Of a stretch of 56,244 bases of DNA, positions 13,129 to 21,868 are shown piece after piece (position 1 is the first letter of the stretch; each line of letters begins with the position of its first letter). The position numbers and the translations under genes are program-made. Source of the stretch: a virus; the IMG/VR virus record IMGVR_UViG_3300050821_002270, positions 1 through 56,244 of that record. The stretch is one strand, 5' to 3'. The notes below the pieces were generated by a model that was given only the letters and a program-made list of their open reading frames with translations, searched no databases and was not told where the DNA came from.

Positions 13129-15233
13129 GGGGTTGGGCCTTGTTGGATGGGGGGCTGGGTGATTTGGCGGAGCATGTTGGGCTGTTGACGCTGGGCCAGG
13201 CCCCGCCTGGCAAGCTGCTTTTGGGCCAGGGATTCCAGACGAGCGCGGGCGAGGTTGTTGGCGGTCGGGGCTATGGCTCTATCCACCATGCCGCCGGCCA
13301 TTCCGCCCACCACGGACCCAATGCCACCGCCCTCGATGATACCGGGAAGCCCTCCGCCATGAAGACCAAGCCCGGCTCCCGCCATGCCACCCAATGCAGC
13401 CCCAATCGACCGCGCATGGCCCCGGTTGGCTAGGTTCCTGCCGGCCGTTCCTGAGTCAGGGACCTTGTCGGGCAACACGCGCTGAGCGGCCCTTGTCAGG
13501 TCTTGGAACTTGGCCTTACCCCTCGCCACCATGGCGCGCTGAAGCCGCCCACCCTTGCCGAGCGATGTCATGAACTGACGAGGCGTGAACCGTCCATCAG
13601 CCGCCCTGGCGCCATAGGCTGCGTCCTCGATGGTCTTGTAGCTGGCCCACGCGGTGTTGAGCTTTTTCAGCTGGTCTCGGACTTGGGGCGCGGAGTGGCG
13701 CTCCAGTGAGCCCCGCAACTCGGACTGCACGTCCTCCAGCGCATCCCCCAGCTTCCGCTGGTAGGCGTCCGGCGAGTTCTTGTAGCCCTTGACCTCCTTG
13801 GACAAGAAGCTTTCCAAGTCCTTGAAGCCCTGACCTGTCAGCCCATCCTTGCCAAACGCAGGCTTGATGCGGCGATCCAAAATGCTATCGAACTCTTGCT
13901 GCTCTCGGCTGCCTTTGACCCCCGCCATGTGGCGCGCGTCATCGATGCCCTTGGTGAAGTCCTCATCCATCTTGGCGTTGAGTTCAGGCTTGATCTTCTC
14001 ATAGCCCTGATTGAGCCGGGAGCGGACGGCCTCAACCCCGTCGTGCCCAACGGGACCATCCTTGGGATAGTCCTCGCCAATCTCTCCGAGGGTCTTCCGG
14101 TAGAGGGCGCGGTTGTAGTCCTCCATCGACTGACGAACACGCTCGTGGATGGCATGGCCTTGAAGCGGATCGCTGGAGCGCTTGCTTTCCAAGTCCCGCT
14201 CCAAGCCGCCTTGGATTTGACCCGGAGACATGCGGATACCGGCGTCGTGAAGCATCTTCACGTCTTGGGTATGGGGAGCCGAACGCAGGGCTTGGGTGGA
14301 CGCCCTGAGCGCATTGGGGGTCGCCGCCTCGGCTATGGCGGACGTAGCCTTGGCCCCCACTCGGGCAGGAAGATTGGCCGCTCCGGTCTTTGGTCCTCCA
14401 AGCAGATATCCGGCCGCCATCTCAGCCGCATCCACGTCCGCCGGGTTCACACCTAGCGCCCCATGCAAAAAGCCCTTCAGAGCATTGTTGGGCGCCCCCA
14501 GAATATCGCCACTGATCCGATCCGCCGCCCCGGCCTTAACCGGATCGGTCTGGTACTTCGGAGGCGCAGCTCCGCCCAAATCTTCGAACCACGCCAGGGC
14601 CCTGTCCGTAACCGGAGCATCAGCCGGTAAGACCTGCTTTTTGTAGGGCTGCGGAGCATCGCCAGGGGCATAGGCAGTCTTCACGTCCGAGGCGATATTG
14701 CCGACGCCCTCCTTGGCCTCTTGGACACCCTGAGCACCCCCCCGCTTGGGAGGTGGCTTGGGCTTGGCGACGGGCTTCTCAAACTGTGAGAAATCCAATG
14801 GAGGCGGCGGGTTATCCTCCCCCGCATCCGCCAGTTTCACCGGCTGGATTTTCTCGGGCGTGAACGAGATGTGGGTATGGGCCGGCTCCTGGCCATGCGG
14901 AGCCTCAGGAAAGTCCGTAGCGAGCGTAGCGCCACTATCCAGCTTGGTCCCTTGGAGCTTCAACGCCACGTCTTGAGGCGACATACCAAGAACAGTCAGG
15001 TCCCACGCGCCGGGGCGTTCGGGGGTCCCCATGGAATGCTGCGATACGTCCCCCTTGGGGACCGTGCCCGCGCCTTCGGCCCGAAGCTCGTCCTCCCGCT
15101 CAGGGGGGCGGAACTTGCTTCCAAAATGCCACTTGCCCCGACCGAACTTTTTGTCGAGTAGGGAAGCGACCTCTTCCTCAGGGGGAAAGCCCTTGTCCGC
15201 GTCCTTGAACTGAGAGAAATCCAGGTCCGCCAT
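13125..15233 (-). CDS. Large ejection/internal virion protein with M15-like N-terminal motifs
   Basis: 702 residues at the gp16 position of a P22-like ejection block. The N-terminus (DFSQF repeated at about 4 and 146) carries SQHSMGTPERPGAWDLTV and AHTHISF: His66, Asp78 and H-x-H 119-121 follow the HxxGxAxD...HxH order of M15/VanY-type zinc peptidases. A Pro-rich linker follows, then a long helical middle (about 290-580). A Gly/Ala-rich stretch (GGMAGAGLGLHGGGLPGI) near 620-665 looks like a membrane-inserting segment. A role in DNA ejection and local cell-wall opening is inferred from position and motifs. Confidence 0.7.
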   Translation of the reverse strand: MADLDFSQFKDADKGFPPEEEVASLLDKKFGRGKWHFGSKFRPPEREDELRAEGAGTVPKGDVSQHSMGTPERPGAWDLTVLGMSPQDVALKLQGTKLDSGATLATDFPEAPHGQEPAHTHISFTPEKIQPVKLADAGEDNPPPPLDFSQFEKPVAKPKPPPKRGGAQGVQEAKEGVGNIASDVKTAYAPGDAPQPYKKQVLPADAPVTDRALAWFEDLGGAAPPKYQTDPVKAGAADRISGDILGAPNNALKGFLHGALGVNPADVDAAEMAAGYLLGGPKTGAANLPARVGAKATSAIAEAATPNALRASTQALRSAPHTQDVKMLHDAGIRMSPGQIQGGLERDLESKRSSDPLQGHAIHERVRQSMEDYNRALYRKTLGEIGEDYPKDGPVGHDGVEAVRSRLNQGYEKIKPELNAKMDEDFTKGIDDARHMAGVKGSREQQEFDSILDRRIKPAFGKDGLTGQGFKDLESFLSKEVKGYKNSPDAYQRKLGDALEDVQSELRGSLERHSAPQVRDQLKKLNTAWASYKTIEDAAYGARAADGRFTPRQFMTSLGKGGRLQRAMVARGKAKFQDLTRAAQRVLPDKVPDSGTAGRNLANRGHARSIGAALGGMAGAGLGLHGGGLPGIIEGGGIGSVVGGMAGGMVDRAIAPTANNLARARLESLAQKQLARRGLAQRQQPNMLRQITQPPIQQGPTP

Positions 15234-16873
15234 CAGCGAGCGCCAGACAGGTCAACGCCATGATCACGTGCCCACTTACGCGCCTCCTCCTTGCGACTCG
15301 GAGGAAGGGATTCGAACTGCGAAATCTCAGTAGCCGATGGCTTGCGGAGCCCCCCTCCTCCAGAGCGGGCCGTCTGCTTCGCATCATCCGGGTGATTGCT
15401 CAGTAGTGACCGCGCGTTTGGCGAAAGCATGTCGCCGAAATTATCCAAGCCCGTCGATGTCTCATACTGACGCCGCAGTCCGTCCGCTTGGCCAGCGAGC
15501 AGTTTGTCTACGCTCTCGATAGCCCCCGAAAGCTGTTCAGGAGATGCCGCCCGATCCACGTTCTTGGCGAGGTTATCTCGCTCCTCAGCGCTACCGCCCA
15601 CACCAGCCACGCCCTTGTGGACTTCTTGACTGACGATCTGACGGATAGCGTCAAAGTTGGTGGGAACGGGACTCCCGGTCTCTTGGGCAATGATCTTGGC
15701 AACGGCGTTGAATTTGGGGACATCGCCGTTCTTGAGCGCGGCTGCCGCCTCCTTGAGCGTTCCAAGGTGATCCATGGCGACATTGAGAAAGCGCACTTGG
15801 TCGCCCTGCTTGCCCACACCGAACGCAGCAGCCGACCGTGTCTTGCGCGTATAATCGGCGCTGATTTGCTCGATCTGGTCGGAGGTTAGGGGGCCCAATC
15901 CCTTGGCTTGGTTTTCCGATTGAGCCGCCTGGATCGCGCCGGCAATACCCCCCCGGACCTGCCCTGATTGAATCCGGGCCGCTCCCTGAGGTTGATAGGG
16001 CGCCCCATCGAGCGTCTGATAGTGCGGCCCCTTGTCCTTGGTCGGAGGAAACGCCCAGTACTGCTGGCCAGTTACAGGGTCGTTCTCCAAGGTCGGCTTG
16101 ACGTTCTCGGCCCTCGCATCCGCAGCTTGGGGATTAAAGCCCGGCTCCTGCTTGATGATTGGCCCCGTAACGGGAATCTTCTCGTTGGTGTTGGGATCAT
16201 AGACCGCACCCGTCTTATCCACGGTAACGGGCTTGCCGTTCATAGTGGCGGGCGTCCGCTCCTCCGTCAGCAACTTCTCCGCCTTAGCCGTTTCGCCCAT
16301 CTCGGCGGCTTGGCGCTGGCGCTCCTCCGTAGTCATCGCCAGCTTTTGGCTGAGGGCCCTGAGGCCCGTCACAGGCATAGCCCCAACCCGCGCCCAATAG
16401 CCGTCTTGCCGCTCCTTGCTCCAAGGTTGGGAATAGACATAATCCTTCAGCGACGAGCGCAGGCCGTCCTCGGCGATCTTCGGATCAGTGTTTCCGCTAG
16501 CCATTTCGGCATCATAGGTATCGAGCCTAGACTGAAGCGTTTCGGAAGCCGCCTTCATCTCATCAACGGTAGCGACCGCCATGTCTCGCTTTGTGGTCAC
16601 GGCACGTTGCTGGGCGAGCGACGCCTGGTCCGCCAGCTTGGCGGCAAGCTCCACACCCTGAGGCCCAACCTTGGAGATGGCGGCTAAGGTGTTGTTGGTG
16701 GCTAGGCCGGTCTTATCGTCCACAGCCCCCGGCTGGGCGAGGATGGCCCTCAGGGCGTTATCAACCCCCATCTGCTGTTGCGCCTGCTTGATCTGAAGCG
16801 CACGCGCATAGATGGCCCCAACGTCAAGTTGGGGCGTCTGGACCTGAAGGGAGATTTCTGGATCGACTGCCAA
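15233..16873 (-). CDS. Ejection protein (gp20 position)
   Basis: 546 residues, predominantly alpha-helical and rich in Ala, Gln and Lys. The N-terminus has IYARALQIKQAQQQMGVDNA, the pattern found in many podovirus internal virion proteins. Long helices at about 75-130 and 300-470 contain SAAAFGVGKQGDQVRFLNVA and NNLAKNVDRAA-type segments. No catalytic motif is seen. It lies between the gp7-like and gp16-like genes, as gp20 does in P22, with start/stop contacts on both sides. It probably forms part of the trans-envelope ejection conduit. Confidence 0.7.
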   Translation of the reverse strand: MAVDPEISLQVQTPQLDVGAIYARALQIKQAQQQMGVDNALRAILAQPGAVDDKTGLATNNTLAAISKVGPQGVELAAKLADQASLAQQRAVTTKRDMAVATVDEMKAASETLQSRLDTYDAEMASGNTDPKIAEDGLRSSLKDYVYSQPWSKERQDGYWARVGAMPVTGLRALSQKLAMTTEERQRQAAEMGETAKAEKLLTEERTPATMNGKPVTVDKTGAVYDPNTNEKIPVTGPIIKQEPGFNPQAADARAENVKPTLENDPVTGQQYWAFPPTKDKGPHYQTLDGAPYQPQGAARIQSGQVRGGIAGAIQAAQSENQAKGLGPLTSDQIEQISADYTRKTRSAAAFGVGKQGDQVRFLNVAMDHLGTLKEAAAALKNGDVPKFNAVAKIIAQETGSPVPTNFDAIRQIVSQEVHKGVAGVGGSAEERDNLAKNVDRAASPEQLSGAIESVDKLLAGQADGLRRQYETSTGLDNFGDMLSPNARSLLSNHPDDAKQTARSGGGGLRKPSATEISQFESLPPSRKEEARKWARDHGVDLSGAR

Positions 16874-16875
16874 GG

Positions 16876-17946
16876 CTAGACGAGCCCCACATAGGAGTCA
16901 GGAATCCCGGTCCCCTGAGAGCCCGGAACGCCGCCGAAGTTGGCGTAGGGGTTGCTCCCGCCCTGCAACAGCGAAGCCAAGAGGAAGTTGCTGCTGAGAC
17001 CGTTGAGACCAGACCCAATGGCATTGGCAGAGCCCACCGTGCCGGCCGCCTGAGCCGCCGCTCCGCCCGTTAGGAGATTGGCGATATTGGACCCGGTTCC
17101 GAGGCTGAGCTGGCCCTGGCCCGCAGCCGCACTCTCTCCAAGACCCGCGAGGCTAAGATAGTTCTGAACCTGCTGCTGATAGGTCTGATCGGCTAGGCCG
17201 GTTCCATATGCTGTCAGGGCCTTGAGGGTATTGCCCCCATTGACCCCGCCCGTGGCCGTGGCCTTGTCCGTAATGCCTTGGAGGCCCTGTTGCAGGGCGA
17301 ACTGATATCCAGGCGTGTTCTGGAGTGTGGTCAGCATGGTATTCTGACCAGACCCCCCCCCTGGCGCTCCGGCCGTTACGCCGGGGGCGGTCAGGCCCTC
17401 AGCCGACAGAGCGACCTGACTTGGCGTCTGGCCCCCAAGATAGTTCGGAATCTGCGCTGCGTTCGGGATGCCATACCGACCCGAGCTTTGATCCCAGACT
17501 TCGAGGGTCGGGTTCTGGCCCCCCGTGTTCAGCCACTCCGTGCCGGAGACCGGATTGGCGGGAGATGTTCCCCCTACAGTGACCGGAGACCCATTGACGT
17601 TCGTGGTGGCCGTGCCGGCAAACCCGCCCCCCGGCATGATGCCTGAGGCCACTCCCGTCGCCGCCCCCACACCAGCCCCGGCGGCGGTCGTGGAGGGAAG
17701 GCCCAACAGGGCGGAGAGTTGATTGGTGGCCGGAACTCCACCTTGGACGTAAGGCGCGAGATTGCCCTGCGTCTGTTGGAACATCTGAGATTGAAGCTGG
17801 GCGGCTTGGTTCGCGGCCTGAGACTGCGTGTTGGCTGCACTCTTGGACGCACTGGACCCAATCAGGGCGCTACCAACGCTCGCCGCTCCGCCAATGCCGG
17901 CCGCCAAGGCTGTAGGAACGCTAATGCTCGGCATGGTCTTCCCCAA
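16876..17946 (-). CDS. gp7-like DNA transfer (ejection) protein
   Basis: 356 residues. The N-terminus has a Gly/Ala-rich hydrophobic segment (ALAAGIGGAASVGSALIGSS) followed by QSQAANQAAQLQSQMFQQ, as in the P22 gp7-like DNA transfer family. The middle and C-terminus are Gly-rich, with AYGTGLADQTYQQQVQNYLS and repeated GN/GS turns typical of this family. The first ATG overlaps the acetyltransferase end by 26 bases; the ATG 12 bases later is also possible. It is expected to leave the virion during infection and help form the periplasmic channel. Confidence 0.8.
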   Translation of the reverse strand: MGKTMPSISVPTALAAGIGGAASVGSALIGSSASKSAANTQSQAANQAAQLQSQMFQQTQGNLAPYVQGGVPATNQLSALLGLPSTTAAGAGVGAATGVASGIMPGGGFAGTATTNVNGSPVTVGGTSPANPVSGTEWLNTGGQNPTLEVWDQSSGRYGIPNAAQIPNYLGGQTPSQVALSAEGLTAPGVTAGAPGGGSGQNTMLTTLQNTPGYQFALQQGLQGITDKATATGGVNGGNTLKALTAYGTGLADQTYQQQVQNYLSLAGLGESAAAGQGQLSLGTGSNIANLLTGGAAAQAAGTVGSANAIGSGLNGLSSNFLLASLLQGGSNPYANFGGVPGSQGTGIPDSYVGLV

Positions 17947-18409
17947 TCCACAGCGTGTAGGTTCGCTGCGTCAGCTTGGCCCCTTGGCGCTCGAAGAAGC
18001 GGCCGATGTTGGCTCCGCGCCCCTGTTCCCGATGGTGGGGGAACAGGCACTTCACGCCCTCTTGCGCCAAGTGATCGCGTGAGACCTGGAACATATCAAA
18101 CGCCGCCCTCGGATGCCCTGGTGCAACATACCACGCTCCCATCAAAGCGATAAGTAGGCCCTTGCTTTCCACGTCGAGATGGACGTTCCATGTGTAGTAA
18201 CCCACGAGCCGGTCTTTGATCCGGGCGGTGAAGATGCGCAGGACTCCCGCGTCTTGGATCAACTTCATCAAATCCTTGTCGATATCGAACTTCCGGTTCG
18301 GCTCAACGTCCCCATCCACCTCCTCGAAATGCGCCTCAGCTAAGGCCTGGACCTCTTGCCAAAGCTCATCCGACCAGGGCTCAATGTTGATCTCGTATCG
18401 ACTCGACAC
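17921..18409 (-). CDS. GNAT-fold acetyltransferase-like protein
   Basis: 162 residues with the GNAT order: an N-terminal LWQEVQALAEAHFEE helix, ILRIFTAR-type central strands (VLRIFTARIKDRLVGYYTW), the strand LLIALMGAWYVAPGHP at the acetyl-CoA-binding beta4/A-motif region, then a helix FDMFQVSRDHLAQEGV and a final FFERQGAKLTQRTYTLWIG. Such proteins recur next to ejection genes in podoviruses. In this genome it stands at the gp14 position of the P22 order. Enzymatic activity is unproven; a structural GNAT-like role is possible. Confidence 0.7.
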   Translation of the reverse strand: MSSRYEINIEPWSDELWQEVQALAEAHFEEVDGDVEPNRKFDIDKDLMKLIQDAGVLRIFTARIKDRLVGYYTWNVHLDVESKGLLIALMGAWYVAPGHPRAAFDMFQVSRDHLAQEGVKCLFPHHREQGRGANIGRFFERQGAKLTQRTYTLWIGEDHAEH

Positions 18410-18965
18410 GCCGCCTCACTTCCGCCTTCAGGACCTCGATCCTATCGCGATTTTCGGCCACGCGCGACAATTGCCAAGCCAAGTCGATCTGGACGTTGGT
18501 GTGCTCCATCTTCTGCCACCAGGCATAGGACAGGGGCTTTCCAGTGCAGAACTTATGTAGGGCGTCGCATCCCTCGAACGTCCCGATAGCGGCTTGATCC
18601 ACAAACAGAACACCGGGCTCCTTGGCAAGCATGAGCAAGTCCTGCGCCCGCGTCATGATCTCAACGTTGGTATCCCCAATCCCCTGCGCCTCAAGGCTAC
18701 GGATCACTTGGGCCGGCGACCTCCAGACCACGGCCAGCTTGATACCCGGAATCTCCTGACGGATCAGTGGCCAAGCGAAGGCGGCTCCGGTCTCCACCGT
18801 GCCGCCCTGCGCCCAGAGCCGAGAGATAAAATCCTCGGGCGTCTCGCATTCAACCCCGATATCATGTCCGCAGACTAAGCCTCCTTGGCTGAGCAGGGCG
18901 CTTAGCCATGTCGAGCGGCTTCTCGGGAGGCTAAGCACGCAAAATGGATTAGGCACGGCGGGCAA
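18381..18965 (-). CDS. Sulfotransferase-like P-loop protein
   Basis: 194 residues. FCVLSLPRSRSTWLSALLSQ is the 5'-phosphosulfate-binding loop of sulfotransferases (PRSRST like PRSGST), and KLAVVWRSPAQVIRSLE matches their second phosphate-binding region (RxP...S). It is shorter than typical sulfotransferases (about 250-300) and the C-terminal part is reduced to helices. The substrate is unknown; it could modify a virion or host-surface component. It overlaps the acetyltransferase gene by 29 bases and the upstream tail gene by 17. Confidence 0.65.
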   Translation of the reverse strand: MPAVPNPFCVLSLPRSRSTWLSALLSQGGLVCGHDIGVECETPEDFISRLWAQGGTVETGAAFAWPLIRQEIPGIKLAVVWRSPAQVIRSLEAQGIGDTNVEIMTRAQDLLMLAKEPGVLFVDQAAIGTFEGCDALHKFCTGKPLSYAWWQKMEHTNVQIDLAWQLSRVAENRDRIEVLKAEVRRRVESIRDQH

Positions 18966-19602
18966 AGAGCGAGGATGACGTGAGGGTGTAGGTCAGGACA
19001 TCAAGCACAAAATCCAATCGATAGCTGACTGAACCCGTTGAGGCTTCCGAGAAGTTGACCCCCGACCATGTGCTTGTGCTCGTGTCGGCTATGACCGCGA
19101 TCCATCCATTCTGACCAGCCGGCGTATAGTTGGGATAGGACGATACCTGTAGCGTCCCTGTGAAAACCGTAGTCTCGACGCCAGAGATGATCTGCTGGAC
19201 CCGGTAGTTGCCATTATCGGCGAGGAAGGTGGAAGAAGCTTGGCTTCCCGCGAAGCTGATCGTGACACTTAGGTTTCCGGCAATGACGCTTGTCAGGTCA
19301 ACCCGAGGGCCGTTCGTCCAGATCGGGGAGACGGTCGGGCCAGCCTGTGAGGTGGTTCCCGATTGAGCCCCCGCACTCCCTCCATTATCGGCAACCGTCA
19401 GGGCGTTGTTCGCCTGCGTGATGGCTGCCTGGGCTTGGGCTAGAGCGGCATTGATCTGGCTTACTTGGGTCTGAACGGAAGCCGCCGACGATTCCAGCGT
19501 GGTGGCGACCTGATCCCACCACCTGACGAATATCTGTGTCGCGCTCCCATTCTGATCGACCAGGGGCGTATTCAGGGTCAGCCGGGGCAGCTGGAGCGCC
19601 AT
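18949..19602 (-). CDS. Tail protein at the gp26 position
   Basis: 217 residues. The N-terminus LPRLTLNTPLVDQNGSATQI followed by FVRWWDQV is common to tail proteins encoded next to gp10 in podoviruses. Residues about 35-75 are a heptad-type helix (VSQINAALAQAQAAITQANN). The C-terminal part is a beta domain with YRLDFVLDVLTYTLTSSS. It starts in contact with the gp10-like gene. A tail needle or fibre-attachment role is inferred from position; it is not recognisably P22 gp26 in sequence. Confidence 0.65.
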   Translation of the reverse strand: MALQLPRLTLNTPLVDQNGSATQIFVRWWDQVATTLESSAASVQTQVSQINAALAQAQAAITQANNALTVADNGGSAGAQSGTTSQAGPTVSPIWTNGPRVDLTSVIAGNLSVTISFAGSQASSTFLADNGNYRVQQIISGVETTVFTGTLQVSSYPNYTPAGQNGWIAVIADTSTSTWSGVNFSEASTGSVSYRLDFVLDVLTYTLTSSSLFARRA

Positions 19603-21035
19603 CAGGCGATCTCCGCGCCCATGAAGGCCGGGACGAAGTTATCCGTTGATGACAGTTCGAACACTCGATCGGAGTTTAGTCCCCGACGAGTCGATCCTAG
19701 GCGAGGAAAATTCAGGTTGGTCATGGTCTCGCCCTGCATGCCGATAGCGGCGTATTGCTCGGCAGACCAGTTGTTGCCGTCATCAAAGCTCTGCCTTAGG
19801 ACGACTTGCGGATTGGTTCCTACCGGGACTTGAACCCCCGTCTGACACTGGATATTCAGATAGTTGCACTTCTCAGTAGCATAGGCCGCCTCAGCCTGAG
19901 CCCTCCATGATCTAAGCCACTTCCTCGGTTGGCCATTATCAAGGAAGCTGTTCAGGTCAGCTGTGTAGATATTCGAGGAGTTGTTGTCCCCCATGTAGAT
20001 GACGCCGCCCGATTGAGCAGCGCAGCTCACCGTGTAGGCCGTCAGGAGCCCATTATTGAACCCGGCCCGCTGATGCCAGACAGGGAACCGCATCAGGTCG
20101 CTTTCCTTCAGGTCGTTGACATAGGTCACGTTCCCGGTCGGAAAGGTCAGGACATAGAAGGAGTGTCCTTCCTGCGTGTACCCAAACGCAAAAGCATCCA
20201 AGACGGTGAAGTTGGTCATCTGGTAGTCGATAGCGTAGGTCGAGACCTCAACTGGCTGATAACCGTCGATCCGATAGACCCTAGGCCCTCCATCCTGCGT
20301 CTGCCCGAGGAATAGGACCCGGTCGCTCACCGTGACAATGGCCGACGCTGTCACTGCCCCAATCGCCGGGAAAATCCCAGCCAGGCGTTGATATACAAAC
20401 CCATTAAGCCCCGCGTTGACATAGAAGCAGAGCGAGTTGACCTTGAAGACAATGACCTGATCATGGATAGCGACAAGCCCCACGACATTATCGTTATTCC
20501 CATCCTCTTCCGTGAAGTTGAGGCTTTGCCAGCTAGTCAGATCGCCTGAATCGCATTGCCAGATCGTCTGGGTTCCGGGCTGGGTCAGGAGACACAACGT
20601 GTCCTGATAGGCAGGCATCCCCACCGCGCCACTGAAGGGTAAGGTTACATTGGCCCAGCTCGATCCTCCCGGCGTCCACACCCATAGGCCCGTCGAGTCG
20701 AAGAACCCGATCTGCGTCTGGTTGGCCACGATGTAGGCTTGGCCCGTCGTGGTGCCGATATTCCCCAGATTGGTCCCGCTGCCATTGGCCTCGATTCGCA
20801 CGGCCGTATTGCCCGAGATGACATAGAGCAGCCCCTCCACAACCCGCATCGCACGGATTGAGGGACCGCTCCCGATGCCATGCCAGAATGTCAGCCCGGG
20901 GCAGCCGAGGAAGCCGCCTGGAGCATGCCCCTCCTTGGTTTCGACAGTTTCCAAGTATAGATTGACCAGCCTCTGATCGGCAAGAGTCTTCGACCTAGAC
21001 TGGTAAGCTGATCCCAGGAACGGCGTCCTTGCCAT
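19602..21035 (-). CDS. P22 gp10-like packaged-DNA stabilisation (tail accessory) protein
   Basis: 477 residues. The start RTPFLGSAYQSRSKTLADQR and LVNLYLETVE are family hallmarks of gp10-like proteins. Beta-propeller-like repeats follow (AMRVVEGLLYVISGNTAV, AYIVANQTQIGFFDSTG, RVYRIDGYQPVEVSTYAI), ending with ...FPRLGSTRRGLNSDRVFELS, also typical. It plugs and extends the portal after packaging and carries distal tail parts. It lies immediately downstream of the gp4-like gene, as in P22, with an 11-base gap. Confidence 0.9.
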   Translation of the reverse strand: MARTPFLGSAYQSRSKTLADQRLVNLYLETVETKEGHAPGGFLGCPGLTFWHGIGSGPSIRAMRVVEGLLYVISGNTAVRIEANGSGTNLGNIGTTTGQAYIVANQTQIGFFDSTGLWVWTPGGSSWANVTLPFSGAVGMPAYQDTLCLLTQPGTQTIWQCDSGDLTSWQSLNFTEEDGNNDNVVGLVAIHDQVIVFKVNSLCFYVNAGLNGFVYQRLAGIFPAIGAVTASAIVTVSDRVLFLGQTQDGGPRVYRIDGYQPVEVSTYAIDYQMTNFTVLDAFAFGYTQEGHSFYVLTFPTGNVTYVNDLKESDLMRFPVWHQRAGFNNGLLTAYTVSCAAQSGGVIYMGDNNSSNIYTADLNSFLDNGQPRKWLRSWRAQAEAAYATEKCNYLNIQCQTGVQVPVGTNPQVVLRQSFDDGNNWSAEQYAAIGMQGETMTNLNFPRLGSTRRGLNSDRVFELSSTDNFVPAFMGAEIA

Positions 21036-21046
21036 ATCCGCCTAAC

Positions 21047-21868
21047 CTAGCTGGTAGAGATCGCGGAGCCCGTCGAATCGGTATACACGTTGTAAGAAAT
21101 CTCCGCATGACTTACAATTTCTGGATCATACAGCGCATAGTTCTCACGCTGGTTCGTGCGCTTGATAGCTCCGAGAGACCGCCGCGCGGTCTCGGGAATG
21201 ACCGGGTCCATCTGCCCGTCGAGGAAGAAGGGCTTGGCAAGGACGGCGAGGTTGCTCCACATGGCGAGATTGTAGCCGGGGGGCAGGATGACCTGAGACG
21301 AGAGGCTGGAGAACTCCCCAAATTGGAGCATGGAGTCGAAGAACATCGTATAGGCGATGGTCGGGAAGGGGGTGATGTTGATTATCCCCAGGGGAAACTG
21401 AGGATCATAAAACATGATGTTGGGGAAATTCGAGGTGACGAGGTTGGATCGGTTGGCGTAGAGGTTCCACTTATCCCGAGGAACGACCTGGACGTTGTAG
21501 TTGTTGCCGTTCGAGTCCTGCACATAGGCCGTTCCTGGATCGGTCAGGATTTTCAGCGGGCGCGTGGTATTGATTTGGCCACCCGGTCCAATGGTATAGG
21601 ACGCCTGACCAGGAACTAGTGGGAAAGACTGCTCAAGGACCTCGTAACAGATGAGGCTGTAGTTGGACCATTCGTCCATCATGTCATTGAGCAGGGAGAG
21701 GAGAAGTTCCCCGTCCGCATCTGTCAGGGGACTGCGCGCTCCATAGGCCCCCGTAGCCTGAACGGCCTTCTGGCAGATATCTCCAGCCGTCGTAATCGCC
21801 ATGGCTTCCTCGCCCCCGCCCCCAAAGGGGCTGTCTCCAAATGTGAACTCGCCGAACCCGGAGCCCAT
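21047..21868 (-). CDS. P22 gp4-like head-completion / packaged-DNA stabilisation protein
   Basis: 273 residues. After a Gly-rich leader the core AITTAGDICQKAVQATGAYG, LLSLLNDMMDEWSNY and YTIGPGGQINTTRPLKI match gp4-type adaptor proteins that bind the portal ring. SLSSQVILPPGYNLAMWSNL is also conserved in the family. An internal ATG (MAITTAG, residue 23) would give a leaderless form closer to the family length. It is not a lysozyme by sequence here. Confidence 0.85.
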   Translation of the reverse strand: MGSGFGEFTFGDSPFGGGGEEAMAITTAGDICQKAVQATGAYGARSPLTDADGELLLSLLNDMMDEWSNYSLICYEVLEQSFPLVPGQASYTIGPGGQINTTRPLKILTDPGTAYVQDSNGNNYNVQVVPRDKWNLYANRSNLVTSNFPNIMFYDPQFPLGIINITPFPTIAYTMFFDSMLQFGEFSSLSSQVILPPGYNLAMWSNLAVLAKPFFLDGQMDPVIPETARRSLGAIKRTNQRENYALYDPEIVSHAEISYNVYTDSTGSAISTS

